This document shows, piece by piece, positions 12,296-24,800 of a stretch of 64,000 bases of DNA. The notes under the pieces were generated by a model that was given only the letters and a program-made list of their open reading frames with translations, was not told the DNA's origin and did not search any database. This DNA is from Chrysaora quinquecirrha. Lineage: Eukaryota > Cnidaria > Scyphozoa > Semaeostomeae > Pelagiidae. The number at the start of each line of letters is the position of its first letter. Positions within the stretch are counted from its first letter, which is position 1. The stretch is taken from the NCBI GenBank assembly GCA_014526335.1, contig JACTAT010000014.1, positions 939,250 to 1,003,249 of the forward strand, given 5' to 3'. The translations under genes and the position numbers were made by a program.

Positions 12296-12427
12296 AACAT
12301 CAAACGCCACAAAATTTGTTACTTTTGCTTGTCAAGCAATGTTTTTGGACGTAACCAAACGGTCAAATATTTTTGCAGAGTAAATTTAAAATGTTAGACG
12401 AACAATGTTTGATCGTTTGGCCAGGGC
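12296..12427. mobile_element. CAAACATTG-family MITE, partial
   Basis: Ends with caatgtttgatcgtttggcc then agggc, the right terminus of a family with inverted ends and internal alternating caaacattg/caatgtttg words. Other copies lie at 20370-20590, 29685-29806, 34643-35270, 36600-36892, 41507-41752, 45217-45705 and 60035-60130. Confidence 0.7.
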
Positions 12428-13360
12428 CTTAATGGCCCCCAAGCAAGTCTATCAATAACGCGATCACGTCAATTTTTTCGCCTTTTTACGCTATCACGTC
12501 GAAATATTTACCATATCACGTTCACGCGCCCAAACTCGGAAATCCAGTCAAAGTTTTCAGCTAAAGTAGATTTTAAATGACATTCTATTGTGACCTGACA
12601 TACAAATAGGATGGGTTTGTTAAATCCCATCATCTACCGATTTGTTCAGTCATTCAGCCCAGCCAGCGTGGTCTATTTTTGTAACTGCAAAGCAAAAGCA
12701 AAAACATCTGATCCGGTGCTGAGATGAATGCTCCCCACTTGCATCCACAATGCCGAGACAATGTGGCTGAGGCGTCGCATCTTACGGTGGTTCCCGTTAC
12801 AGGAAATCGCTATTCTCCCATGAGTCTTCCGCCAGCCAACCGAGGGAAGGGATATCCGGCCCCTAGACCATGTGCTTACGCTTGGATACCCCTTGCTTAC
12901 GCTTCCAACTCATGACACCAAATTGATAGTGTATAGAAGCTTCAAAGTCCTGGAAGAATTGCTTTTCGAAAATCCAGCAATTGTGGGAGATATTTTTGCG
13001 CATGCGCGTTCCTTGTTTGGTCAAGATTTAATCTGTTCTCTGGCAAAGGAGACCAGCTTTCAGTAATTTTGAAATAGTAGGCAATCTAGGCTGAAAGTGA
13101 TTGTTTCCTTTCATAGCTGAGCTGAAGTGAAGGATCTAGCGAATTGCTGTACTGTTTGTGATTCACAGTAGAATGAAGGTACTCAATATCTAATGTCATG
13201 CAGCAAGTAAGTCGCACCTTAGTAGGCTAAGTAGGTCTTGGCAGATATGCTTCCCCCAGGGCCATTTAGGTTTTTTGGGAGGTTGGACTGCTTGGTAGGA
13301 ATGTGATGTATCAAAGCTGCCATTTCTTCAACACAGTCTCTGACCAACGCAATGGCACTT

Positions 13361-14105
13361 TCAGAAGATTGAATATCGCTTCATCGCACCAAAGCTCGCA
13401 CCACAGATGTAAAAACCATGGTAAAACAAGACGGTGATCCATACTGGTTCATGAAACTGGGTATTCGTTGATTTCATACCATCTCGACTGTCACTTGTAT
13501 CGCTTACTTCAAATGTCACCACAGAATCCTTGTCCCAGAAGAAAAGTTTTGGTTGAACAAAACAAGTGAAGAGAAATCGATTCAATGGTATCCATATCTT
13601 TGCTTCTTTTTTCTGTTTCTTTGGTCTGTTGGCAAAGCAATATCACTCAGAGGACCCGTGTCGTGATTAATCAGGCTTACTACTGAACTGCGAAAGACTG
13701 CGATATCGCAATAAAAACAAGTACCAGTGAATGGACATCTGAGACCATGTGCTAGGATACTGTAAGGAGCGTTTTCTGCTGTGATACCAATGCCATCGTG
13801 TGCTAGCTTCAGAAAGTCGTTAGATCTTGTAGACGAACAAGCAGAATATAACAATCCAAACTCACCAATGGAAGCAATGCAGTCAAACTTCGCTTCATTA
13901 TTCGCTGTACAGCAGGGGTGGACTGGCAGGGATGCTAGGTTGCGATTGCAACCCGACCCTTCTTGTTTTATAGGGTCTTTAACAAGCTGTTTCTGTTGTT
14001 GCTTGAGCAAATCTCTTCGATTTCTTGGGATTTCGAAGAGATTTGGACTGGTTTCACTCAGTATGAAAACAGTTGGAAATGACAGAAATTGTTACTCAAT
14101 GCAGA
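13361..14105 (-). CDS. unrecognised coding exon(s), one frame break
   Basis: A minus-strand frame open from about 14090 encodes NLFEIPRNRRDLLKQQQKQ, then a long stretch with NEAKFDCIASIGEFGLLYSA and ending near 13612. A second frame from about 13610 continues as IWIPLNRFLFTCFVQPKLFF and on to a stop at 13361. Adding one base to the T6 run at 13607-13612 (A6 to A7 on the coding strand) fuses them into one open frame of about 240 codons with a sensible junction (RKKEAKIWIPLNR). The composition (short hydrophobic strands, isolated Trp, Gly-Asp turns) suggests a beta-propeller-like fold, but no family is recognised. There is no clear start, so an upstream exon is expected. Confidence 0.42.
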
Positions 14106-14349
14106 TAATTGGAAAGAAGTAAAATAAAAAGATAATCAGCTTATGCGCAAGAAAATAAGGAAGCAAGAAAATATGGAAATGCGAAAATATGTATGAAGTG
14201 AGACGATTTTGCCATCGAAATATCACAAATAAGAAAAGAAGTATTAACATGAACAGTAGCCCTTGCCATTGAATTTGATTTTTTAGACAGGAGCTCCCTA
14301 GAAGCAACTTAAAAGACAAATTGCTATAGTGAAAACAGGCCCCTTTTAC

Positions 14350-14538
14350 TGGAAATAGCAACCCTTGAGATTCGCTGCCAGTCCGCCTCTGCTGTTCAGT
14401 TAACGACTTTTTTACAGGATCCATTTTCCTCATATTCGGCTGCAGTTTTCTTCTTTTGCTCTTCGAGGGGTGCTTTGCATGTCTTAAAGTTTCCGCCAGA
14501 ACTTCTCTCAAATTATGCTGAATGCATTTTAGCGCCAT
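14350..14538 (-). CDS. possible first exon of the neighbouring locus
   Basis: Starts ATG at 14538 and encodes MALKCIQHNLREVLAETLRH followed by a Lys/Arg-rich stretch, ending at LLFP before a GTAAAA donor. It is polar and basic, unlike the hydrophobic read-through beyond the donor. It sits just upstream of the 13361-14105 coding block on the same strand. The donor phase (0) does not match the easiest acceptor of that block (phase 2), so the link is unproven. Confidence 0.3.
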
Positions 14539-14539
14539 A

Positions 14540-15310
14540 TTCCTTCTAACGTTTCAAGCTTTGATCACCCCATCACCAAGTTCAAAGCCACTTTCACGTA
14601 ATCACGCGGTAAAAAAATCGATTTTAAAGTGCACGCAAAAAGCGCGAATCACGCCATAACGCGTTGGAAAACCAATTTTCACCACGAGCAAAAAAATGCC
14701 TGATAGCGCATCACGCCAAAGCCCTTGGGGGCCACGTATTATGGTTCTTTCCGAAAACATTGGCAAATTAATTAGGAAAAAGACCAAGCAGACTTTATCT
14801 TTTGTATCGAAGTTTTAATGATACGTTGTATGATGACATACTCCTCTTGCTTAAACGTGCTAAAGTCTAGGCTATAATTGAAATTGTTTGTCCGACTTTG
14901 AGAACTTTGAGCTTTCTTTTGGGTAACGCCGTCTTCCCACCTTAATATGCTACATTCCACCTTAAAATGCCTTTCTGCCACCTTAAATCTACTGCTCCCA
15001 CCTTAAATAAAAAATGGCAGCCAAGAAAATCAGAGTTGCTAAGAAATAGTATCAGAACATCCGTTCCCAGATTATATCCTAGCGTGCATATGCGAAGCTA
15101 ATAATTAAATCTCAAGCTGGATCATTCCATGTTTTGCAAATTTATCAAAACAAAGCATTGAAACATCGGCTGTTAAGGTATAAACGGAAGAACAGAAAGA
15201 GGCGAACTGGAAGAAAGGAAAGAAGGCTAGGCCCATTCTCAGTCTGCATAACACTTTTGTACAGTAGCAGTGTTATTCTAAACTTTAGGTTTAGACAAAT
15301 GACGAGATGA
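14540..15310. other. intergenic spacer upstream of RING gene
   Basis: AT-rich with no convincing coding. It includes a small run of accttaaa-type words near 14938-15006. Any promoter of the RING gene must lie here, but no motif was recognised. Confidence 0.4.
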
Positions 15311-15316
15311 GGTAAC

Positions 15317-16485
15317 ATGGTCAGCCCGTTATTAACAACACTGTGTCTTGTCTTTATTGGAATGGTATTAGTTATGTGTTGTGGGCTGTGCTTGCTGATA
15401 AGAAATTTATTCAGGTAAGTTTACTGCCCTGCTTGGCTGCTGTCATACCTCAATTGTTAGTTGTATGAATAATTGCAAGCTACACGAATCACTGGGTTAA
15501 ATTTAATGCAAAAAGTTAAATAGGACTAATTTATTTCTTTCAGGCAAAAAGATGATAACTCCAAGATAAAGGTATCTAATGAATGACACCTATAGTGGAT
15601 TATTTATTGAACAACTGAACAAAATAAAACCAAACAAACTTACTGTATGAATATGACATACTGTGTATCTTTTCTACCAGGCAGTTCTATACAAAAGAGA
15701 AGGCTGTTTTACAAGTGCAAGCTGCTCCAATGAGGTACAATAGAGGATGATTAAGTGCTGGATATTCCATTGATTTAAATTCCTGACTTTTCACACCTGA
15801 CCAGAAGCCATTGGTATTATTGGGCCAGTGTTTCAGGAGAGTTCTGTCTCCATCATCAGGCAATGGGAAATTTGGTTCTTCTATTTATTGTGTTAGTCCA
15901 GCAAAAGATATGATAAACACTCCCCACTCACCATCTCAACATTGTAAATTGCAGACCTTCCTTTGCTTAATCCTTTGAACTTTTCTCTTTTAGACTTGTG
16001 CTGTGTGCCTTGAAGACTTCGTGATAAATGACCCTGTGAATGTTTGTCCATGCACTCATGGTTATCATATAGAGTAAGCAAGTCTTTTCTCTCTAACTTT
16101 GATATCGGAACATCAGTTCATGTAATATTATTTTAATTCTAAAGTTATTTTAAAGTAAATCAATGGAGGTAAGGCCTTGTGTTTTGAAAATAGCCTATTC
16201 AATTGCTTTGTTAAAGCTAGTTTGTCATGGCAATGATTTTTTCTCATGCACAATAGAAGCAGTTTATTGTTCATTACTAAGAGTCAATAGTTTATAGACT
16301 ACCCAGGCCCTTGGGATTTGCCACTTTTATATCTGAGATTTACTTTAATAACAAGATTTTTCTTTTCCAGATGTCTGAATAATTGGCTGAAAGTGAGAAG
16401 TTCTTGTCCAATTTGCCAGTTTGAACTGTTATCAGCTTATAATGAATCAACTCCATTATTAAGAATTTATACAATTGATGTATGA
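15317..16485 (+). CDS. RING-H2 finger protein, RNF24/RNF122-like
   Basis: Five exons: 15317-15414, 15544-15571, 15681-15734, 15994-16073 and 16371-16485, all with GT/AG borders and consistent phases, giving 375 bp (124 aa plus stop). Residues about 7-32 form one hydrophobic membrane segment rich in Leu, Val and Cys. After a short linker comes a C3H2C3 RING-H2 domain: CAVC, then CPCTHGYHIEC, then CPIC. The sequence TCAVCLEDF matches the start of the RING in RNF24 and RNF122. Family members are small membrane-anchored E3 ubiquitin ligases of roughly 150 aa, so this one is slightly short, mainly in the linker. The C-terminal tail ends IYTIDV. An AATAAA lies at 16585-16590, about 100 bases after the stop. 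The assignment to the RNF24/122 group is family-level; the RING itself is certain. Confidence 0.87.
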
Positions 16486-16584
16486 AATTAAATCTTTAAA
16501 TTTGTATTTTAGATGCACTTATTAACCATGAATTTAAGGGTTGCAAGAGTCAAAGCTCTTTGAACTAGGTGACTGAAGGTTTCC

Positions 16585-16590
16585 AATAAA
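16585..16590 (+). terminator. candidate polyadenylation signal of RING gene
   Basis: AATAAA about 100 bases downstream of the stop codon at 16485, on the same strand. Position fits a short 3' UTR; not otherwise verified. Confidence 0.5.
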
Positions 16591-16599
16591 TAAGAGACT

Positions 16600-18429
16600 C
16601 TGCTCTGACCCCAACTTACCATAGACATCTAAAAGACACACTTACCCCCCTTCCCTCTAATCAATTAAGAAACTATGTTGAAGATACCTGCATATAAACT
16701 GCCCCACTCAATTTTGAAGTTCAGGGGTGGAATTTGGATAAAGAACATTTTGACAAGTGTTTTCCATTTTTAATTTGAAGGGCAGAGGACATGGCTAAAG
16801 AAAGTTTAGCCAAAGGTATCTCACAGCATTTTACACCAGATTTACGCTTTATACATGACACTGACTGGGGGCCAATTGCAGACTGCATGCCACCTATGCC
16901 CCTGACTATGCCACTAAGTTGTAGGATAAAGTCTCCCATGTTTCGTACAGGTTCTAGAAAGCATTGTCATTATCTGGAATATAATGCAAAGAGGAAATTA
17001 ATTTATAATATGAGTTACTTCTCTATCATACTCTTAAGATATTTGAAAATATATTTTGATAAAATATTGAGTTGAATTTAGACTAATCTTTAAGGTATTT
17101 ATGCCATTTACACTTTGTATATTTTGGGTATTGAATTTCGGTAATGATATATTAATGTAGCATCTGTATTAGCAAGCCTTTATTACAGCTGAGATGTCAA
17201 GCTTTTTTCAGCTCTGTTCTTGATCTGTATTTCGTTTCTTTTATACGTAGTTTCTTTTAGTTTATAAGAAAGAAGTGCTAAAGATTTTTCAGAAAGTTCG
17301 GTTTTAGCAGTTTCAAGCTAAATATAACACAGAAAAAATCATTCCCGTGACAAACTAGCATTCAAAATCATCTGAGAAAGTTTGATGACTAAAATCAAAA
17401 TTGGTACTTCTGAGAACGTTTTGGTACTACGGCAATTCCAAAAAATTGTTGCCTGGCAGTAGTTCTATTCTATAAGAGCTTAATTTCATGAACTAAACAT
17501 AATTTCTCAACCCGGAGAACTTATCTCCCCTGCCGCGTTTAATTGTCTATTCTGCGATTTCTTTCTCGTGCGTTTTATTTCGCGCGGAGCTCTGCCGATT
17601 TATATTCATTAAGCCTTGTAGAAACCCAGATACGGGTCCATATAGTACCGACCGAGGGGCATGTCACTTTTTAGCAACAAGTATGACAGTTCCACTGAAA
17701 CAAACGGATGTCCATTGAAACAAAAAGGATTTCTATTGAATTCACGTAACAAAAAATGAGGGAAAATTGCCACTGGGGTGTGGGGTGGCCCTTCGAGGAT
17801 TTAAATGGTACACTTTCCCCAATAATTTTTTCAACATTTTCGCAAGTCTGTTACGCTGTAGAAAAGTTTACCGTTGTATAGCAACGCGAAACCTTGAGCG
17901 ACGCAAATTGTCAGTAAACTAGCGAAACAAAAGAACATCGTTCTTAAACATATTGCTATATACAGTTAATATCAAACAACAGTCGTAAAAGCGAATCAAT
18001 AAGCAGCCTATACGATAAAAATCTCTTGTACAGAAACAGACATACAAACCTAGATGTTGGTTCTAAGTCTGTTTATATAATTAATTTACAGTAGTTCGAT
18101 ATATGAGTTCATAGAGTGTTATGCAGTTATTTTCGGTGATTGGTTCAAATTGAATCCACCCCCTGTAAATCGAGGTCCGTCTTTGCGTTGTGGTTGAAAT
18201 GGAGGTTGTGACGCTTGCTGTATGTTGCGCTCTCGTTCTCTGCAAAACATACAAAGCAAGGATAAGGCTTTGAAATTATGGAACTATGTGCAAGGCTGTG
18301 AGATGCAAACGAAAAGAGTGCAAGGCGAATGTGCTATTTCTATTTTGCTAAAATTGTGCTGTTGTCAGGTAGAAAGTCACCGTTTGGGTTTAACTACCCA
18401 CCAGATGGGTCCCAGGCACTCCTTTGATA
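16600..18429. other. intergenic, nothing convincing
   Basis: Convergent spacer between the RING gene (plus) and CFAP58 (minus). AT-rich; open frames such as the one at 16791-17075 look like chance. No repeat family was recognised before the SINE at 18430. Confidence 0.45.
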
Positions 18430-18615
18430 ATGTATGTGAAGGTGAAGGTGATATGGTGTTTTAGCGCCAGTCGCTAGGATCTCAGTAGTAGGTTAACTAA
18501 TCGAGACCTCGACCCTGGCTGTGACGCTACCGTGGCTGGGCTCGAACCCTGACCATACTGAGCTTCTGACACCACGAGTCAGCTGGATTACACCACGACG
18601 CCACAGCACCTTCAA
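18430..18615 (-). mobile_element. tRNA-derived SINE, family A, full copy
   Basis: Read on the minus strand it begins aaggtgctgtggcgtcgtgg, has an A-box-like stretch (tggtgtaatccagctgactc) and a B box (ggttcgagccc), then a family body ending ggcgctaaaacacc and a (caccttt)-type tail seen here as gtgaaggtgaaggtgat. Copies: 7117-7250, 19143-19312 (opposite orientation) and 33411-33578. Confidence 0.85.
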
Positions 18616-18870
18616 GCTCTATAGTATGCAAGCTCTTGATGGGAGGAATCAAGTGACACCGTTTGCTAGTTGCTGCAACAGTTAGTTTCCGTCAGAAGGG
18701 TAGTTTAGTCATAAGTGTTCAAACAATCGCCGCTTTCGGGACTTTTAAACAAGCGCCCTGGGCGCTTAATAGGGGAATACTGTAGCTTAAAATCTAGACA
18801 AGTATATGCTAAGGACGGTAAATTTTAAAGTGCATTTTATGAGGTGAAATATAAAGCATTTTGAATGGAC

Positions 18871-21800
18871 TTACTTTTGTTGTTGTTCTTTCTTTTTCTG
18901 CATGAAATATTTCTTTTTTACTTCCTGCAATTCGCGTGCTAATTTTTCAATGTCGTATTTGTATTCTTGTACTTGAGCCTCGTACATATTCAATTCAGAT
19001 GCCATAGCCTGAAGAATAAGAAGAAATGTAAGAAAGTGGGAGTGACAGGGAAAGTAGAGCAGTAAGGATCAATTCTTCACTCTTGCATTTTGCATCATAA
19101 TTGACTGTTTTGAGCCTTAAATGTAAGTCCCAGGGCAAACGATGAAGGTGCTGTGGCGATGTGGTTCAATACAGTTAGCCCATAGCGTCCAGAGCTTACC
19201 GAGACCGTGGCTCAAGCCCAATCTACGGTAGCGTCACAGCCAGGATCGAGGTCCCGTCAGCTCAACTACTTCAGAGATCCTGAATACTGGCGCTAAAACA
19301 CCATTTCACCTTTTCCTTCACGATTAAACATGGTTTGTCAAATACCAATGAACAACAATGGTCAGCGACGTATGTAGCCAAAAGTATTTTGGGTTGGGGA
19401 CCCAAACAGCTTCCAAATACAAATCTGCAAGACTTGGTAACGAATTCTTAGCATTTCTAAGTAGTTATTGGGGGTCTAAATAGGCTCCTAAGTAGTTGCT
19501 GGGGGTCTAAGTAGATGACGACAACTAGTTGGCGAAGAGTTCAAGAAAGTTGAGTATGTCCTACTTCTGCGATTAGTTGCCATGTGGTTTCCGCCAGTTA
19601 CAGTCGATAAGAGCGTTTTCAGGACCGCGATCAACTATACCCCTATTAGTTCTGTTTTCTTGTTAAAAAGTCAACACAAGTTAGCAGTTACAACTAGTAG
19701 TCGGCGTTTGTCCTATCGTATCGAAGGTGGATATAAGCCTGGCTTCAATGATATTGCAGACTGAGTTCAAAACTAACCTTCATTTGTTTGGTTTTCTCTT
19801 TCGCTGTTGCTTGATACATGCTCAGTTGTTCAGCAACTTCTGGGCCTGGCTGCCTTGAAAGAATTTGTTTCAATTCCATGTAGAGCTTTTCCTTCTCTTT
19901 AATCAACAGCTCTTTTTCTACAACCTGCAAAAAACCAACATTAGGATTATTCTCTGTAATCTTCCTAATGCTACAAAAGAGTATACCGGTAGCTCAATCG
20001 TCCTTTATAAAGAATAGCACAGTATAGGTGGTGAGAATGGCCAAGTGGTGAACAAGTCGGGCTTGCAATCTACGATTAACGGCTCGATTCCCACCAAGGA
20101 CAAGCTTGTCATGTAGAGAGAGAAGATTCGTCAGCTAGGCAAAGGCAAAAGGGATCACTAGGTGTGGTCACATCGAAAGGAAGGATTGAGGTCGAACTTC
20201 TTAGATAAGCTCAGGCCTATTCAGTGAAGATTCGGTGTGTATGCCTAAAGGAAAACTGAATAAGTAACTAGTATTTTTCTTTTTTGTGCATTGCCCAACA
20301 GGTACAACCCAAAAACCTTTGCTGGAGTGATTCCCCTATAAGACCCTGACAAAAGAACAAACATTGCTTGTCAAATATTGGAGATTTACTTTACAAGTAA
20401 TGATTGACCGTTCGGCCGCATCACAAAACATCGCCGATAAGCAGAATTAGCTAAGCAATGTATTTGGAAAAGTTCGACAAATTTTTCTTATAAAAAACAA
20501 TACAGGTTTTACGAGAAGTGTTTGCAAAGTTGCAAAACGGACTAACATTTTGTTTCACAAACAAATTCAAATGTTTGCCCAACTGTGCTTGACTGTTCCA
20601 CCATGGCCTACGACCGAGTAGACTCCCTCCTCTAAGTACACGTTTTATTTTTTTATAAGGAACACCTTTATAAGGAACTCGAGCCTGAAAATTCCCAAAA
20701 AATTAAGGAACTTTAAGGAACTGTCGAGGTTCGGATGAAAAACTAAGAAACTCTTTTTTAAAGAACAAGACGGTTTGTACGAAAAGGAACAGAAGTACAA
20801 TATATCGTTCTTCCCCAAAAGCTCTATTTGTCCTGAAAGTAAGAAATGAAGAATAGTTTCTATGAATTTGCTATAAAAATAAGCATTTATACATATCCCA
20901 CGACAAGGAACAGTATAAGGAACTTTCAGCCTCATTTTGTTGAATAATTAAGGAACTCCAGCCTCAACTCAGACAAAAGGTTCCTTATAAAAAAAAACGT
21001 GTAATAGTGGTGGTACAACCTTGTGTTATGGTACAGTACCATCCCGGCAGTGAGTTTCAGTGGGATTGAACCAATGACCTCGATGGTAAGAGGTATGAAT
21101 GCAATCCTCCAGGTCTTCATTGGGGTGCTCATTTAAAAGCTTACTATACTATAATACAGTGTAGTATTTCAATACAAAAAGTATACTGTAGAAGAGCTTC
21201 CGGCATAGCGTAACAAAACTAGAGTAAAGCAAAGCAGAGTTAGGTATAGCATATTACACGTTGGTGTTGCAAAGGATAGTGAAAATTATAAGGGTATTCA
21301 TTCAAACCTCTTCCGTTTTGGATATTAATCGCTTCTGTAACGTTTGAATCTTCTGAATCATTTCGTATGTGCTTGGGTCACTTCCCTGTAAGAATATGCA
21401 TAAATATATCATTCATGTAGTGTGAAATCTCATCAATATATGCTGAAAACCACAAGCGTCTATAGCAAGCAAACTATTTGACAGAGGGGCATTTTTATAA
21501 AGAACCAAGGACAAACAAGGAGGAGTGAAAAAACCAGCAAGGAATCTCGAGACTAAATTTGTCAGATTTTCCTTATATGTCTGAGATTCAGTATTGCAAA
21601 GGGCTTAGCATTCTTGTTTGCGAGTTTTCAGTTTGAATTATTGCCGGTTTAAGAAGCCATATAATAGGATGTTAATCCTATCCCATAATTATGCATGGAT
21701 TACCTCTAATTTTCTCCATCTGTGAATATTCATAGGGTTTTCCAATTCCTCTTCTAAAGCTTTACACCTTGTTCTCTCTCTAAGAAGCTCTCGCTGCATG

Positions 21801-24800
21801 TTGTACACCTCTCGCCTACGGAAATAACAAGAAAAATAAGTCATAAGTTGGAAAAAATCATTGATCTACACGGATACCAAAGAAAAATGCAGCTTAACAA
21901 CCTGTGCTTCAAGTGATCTATCACATACACTGAACAGGGTGTCACAAAGGGGGTAGGGGGGTAAAGGGCCTAGCGCTGACTCTTTCGATAATAAGTTGAA
22001 AGTGATCCGGCATTAGTAACCTTTTTCCAAATTGAAATCACCTATTTTCTTTTTGTACCAGAAGGAACTTTTCACTTAGCTTTTATGAGGTGCTGCTGGC
22101 AAAACATTCGACGCTTGGCGTTTAAACTGTTATTTTTTATTAACTGTTTTTCCACTGCTAATTCGATAAAAGTGCGAATTGGGCGTGTAATTGCTAAAAA
22201 ATTGCTTAATGCTATGTGATTTGTGTGCAAAGTTACAGTAAATAGAAAGAATAATAAAGAGTAAATAAGAATATATTGAAGTTCAAAATTAAAATTTTTT
22301 GAGAATGACGAAGATAACGATAATAATAAAGCAGATATAATAAAGTTAATGTCTTCATAAAAATAGTTTATAGTATCGTCTATATTGTAGAATCGTAATT
22401 TATCGTTTGCAGAGACGATAAATGCACAACTAAAAATCCTCGCCAAAAATATTGGAGACACTATGTTATAAGTATGTTTTACCAACACATTATGGTATAT
22501 TTAGATTATAAAATCCCCTCCCTCCTGATTCAATGTTGGGACCACTAATAACATCAATTTTGCCAACACTGGTTCGGGGGGACGAGGTATGTGTTTTTAA
22601 AGCGGTACTTTCGAAAGAATCCGTTCCCCAGCCGAAGATTGTACTTATGATTATTATAATTAATAATCCACGTACCTTAGTTCTTCAACATTTGCAACAC
22701 TTTTTGTGAGAATGTGTTTTTCTCTCCTCAGCTTCTTGATTTCTAGTTTTAGTAGTCGAATGTCTTCTAATCTCTGACGATACTGAATTTCGCCTGGAAA
22801 ATTAGGTTGCTATTAAACAATGGACCAAGTTAGCAAGGTCTATATAAATATAAGCCTCCATACAGCGGACACCTTTCCCTAACGGACAATTTTTCTTGGT
22901 TCCACAGAAGCCCGTTATATGGATGTTGTGCTTTGTATTGAAATGACCTTTCTGGCAAAGATATTCGTCAGGTGTTCGCTGTTTTGAAGTGTCCGTTGAT
23001 GGAGGTTCCACAGTAAAAACAAACCTCCATATGGCGGACACCTTTCTGTAACGGACAACCTTATTGGTCCAATGGGTGTCCGTCAGTTATATAAAGGTTG
23101 CACTGTGATTGCTTTGGTACGGATTTCTTTTGTCATTGCTGAGGCTTCTCAAGAAAATTCTTGACCTGCACTTATCAGTCCTGACAGAACGACAGTACTA
23201 TTTGCAGAACGAATTTGACTTTTGTAAATATCTGTCCCTATCTTAAGTAGAGATTGAACTGTCTGCACCGTTTAAATTATACGAATAAAAAAGATCCATA
23301 CCTTTCAGGTACGAAATGGGTAGCATCTCATTGAGTTTACACGGGAATGTATCGGGAACGGAACGAAATTGATCCTCTTTTCTAGCGTACCCGGAGAGAC
23401 CCGATATCGCCGACAAAAATGAAACGGATTCACGCGTATCTGTATAACCGAAAAGTCATCGTGACCAATTCAATTCAACGGGGTCTTGAAATGTACATAG
23501 GTGACTAGGCCATGTACGTAAAATTGAACGGAGAAGACTTCTAAGGCAGCTGCTTTACTCTCAAATAAGTTATAGAAAGAGATCACAGGGTAGACCGAGG
23601 TTGCGGTTCAAGGACACGGCGAAGCGCAATCTAAAATGGAGAGGGATTGACCCAACTCGGTGGGAAGCGGCTGAAGAATGTTTCATGGAAAAGCAAGATT
23701 CGAAAATCAATCAAACTATAGAACAGTCCTCGTCGAAACGACCGTCAGCTTATGATGATGATAACTGAAATAAAATACACAGTTACACATAATAGGAGTG
23801 TACGATGAAAACCTACCTTTATCAAGTGTACTCTGTTGAATCTTGATCTTTTCATACAACAAAGCAAGTTCATCATTTCTTCGAACAAGCTGAGTTCCAA
23901 GAATATCCCTCTCGCTGATCACTTGATCAAGCTCTTTCTTTTGTCTCAGTCTCTCGGCATCTGCCTCTGAAATGATCTTCAGAAGCTTTCTTTCTTCAGC
24001 CTCTTGTTGCTCGATGTATGCTTTTGATTCCGAGGCTTCTTTCTTCATCAACTGTAGCTCTGCTTTTAAAGCGTCTTTCTGTTTCTCGACTTTTGATGAA
24101 TTTGATGTTCCTTGACGAGAGCGGCTTCTTTTGATGTTATTTCTTCTTTGAGTTGATCGATTTGGTGGTTCATGATCTTCAGCTTTCGTTTCATTTCTGT
24201 TATTTCATCCTAGATAAATAATAAAATTGTCTACACAATAAATTCTATTTTCTAGGGAGTGATCCTTTAAACCCTAAAACGTTTCGAATTTGGAAAACAG
24301 AATCCATGATTTAAAAAAAAAAACAGGAATTCTGGTCTGGAAATCTGCTCTACTTGCCTGCCTCAAAATTCTTGTTTGCCTCGTTCCCAGACCATTTGGG
24401 GAATGTTTCCTGGCAACTGGTAAAATTGCATCCTCAAAGCGACAAGCTCTCGAATGTGTCGGAATCCTTTTGCTTTTGATTGCAGAAGGTTTAGGTCTAA
24501 GAAGAACCCTCCCTAAGTACCTATAGACATGGATATTTGAGCCGAAAATTTCTTTGTTTTTTAAACATTCGAGCTTAAATTTTTTTGAAGAGTGATCTGA
24601 ATGAAGGATAAAGCAGTTGAAAAGCAAATGAATTTAAGAACATGTGGGATTTCTTCGGAAAACATTTTATATAGAGGGTAAATATGAATTAAGTCTTCCT
24701 TAAAGGGAAAAAATGGACTAGCAAAATTGAAAATCTCAAAGTAGCTAATGGAAATAGTGGTATAATGTAATTTACCTGACATTCGATGAGATTTTTGCTG

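Larger units (their letters stand above)
10720..13355. other. gene-poor stretch with miniature elements
   Basis: Contains the ACAC-ended element at 11130-11520, a short (GAT)n run near 12037-12055, and the end of a CAAACATTG-family element at 12296-12427. A GC-richer patch at 12724-12915 is open on the plus strand but has no recognisable protein. Confidence 0.5.

Noticed and set aside
12724..12915. GC-richer plus-strand frame starting MNAPHLHPQC
   Set aside because: Short, with no homologue recognised and no splice or neighbouring gene context; composition alone is not enough.
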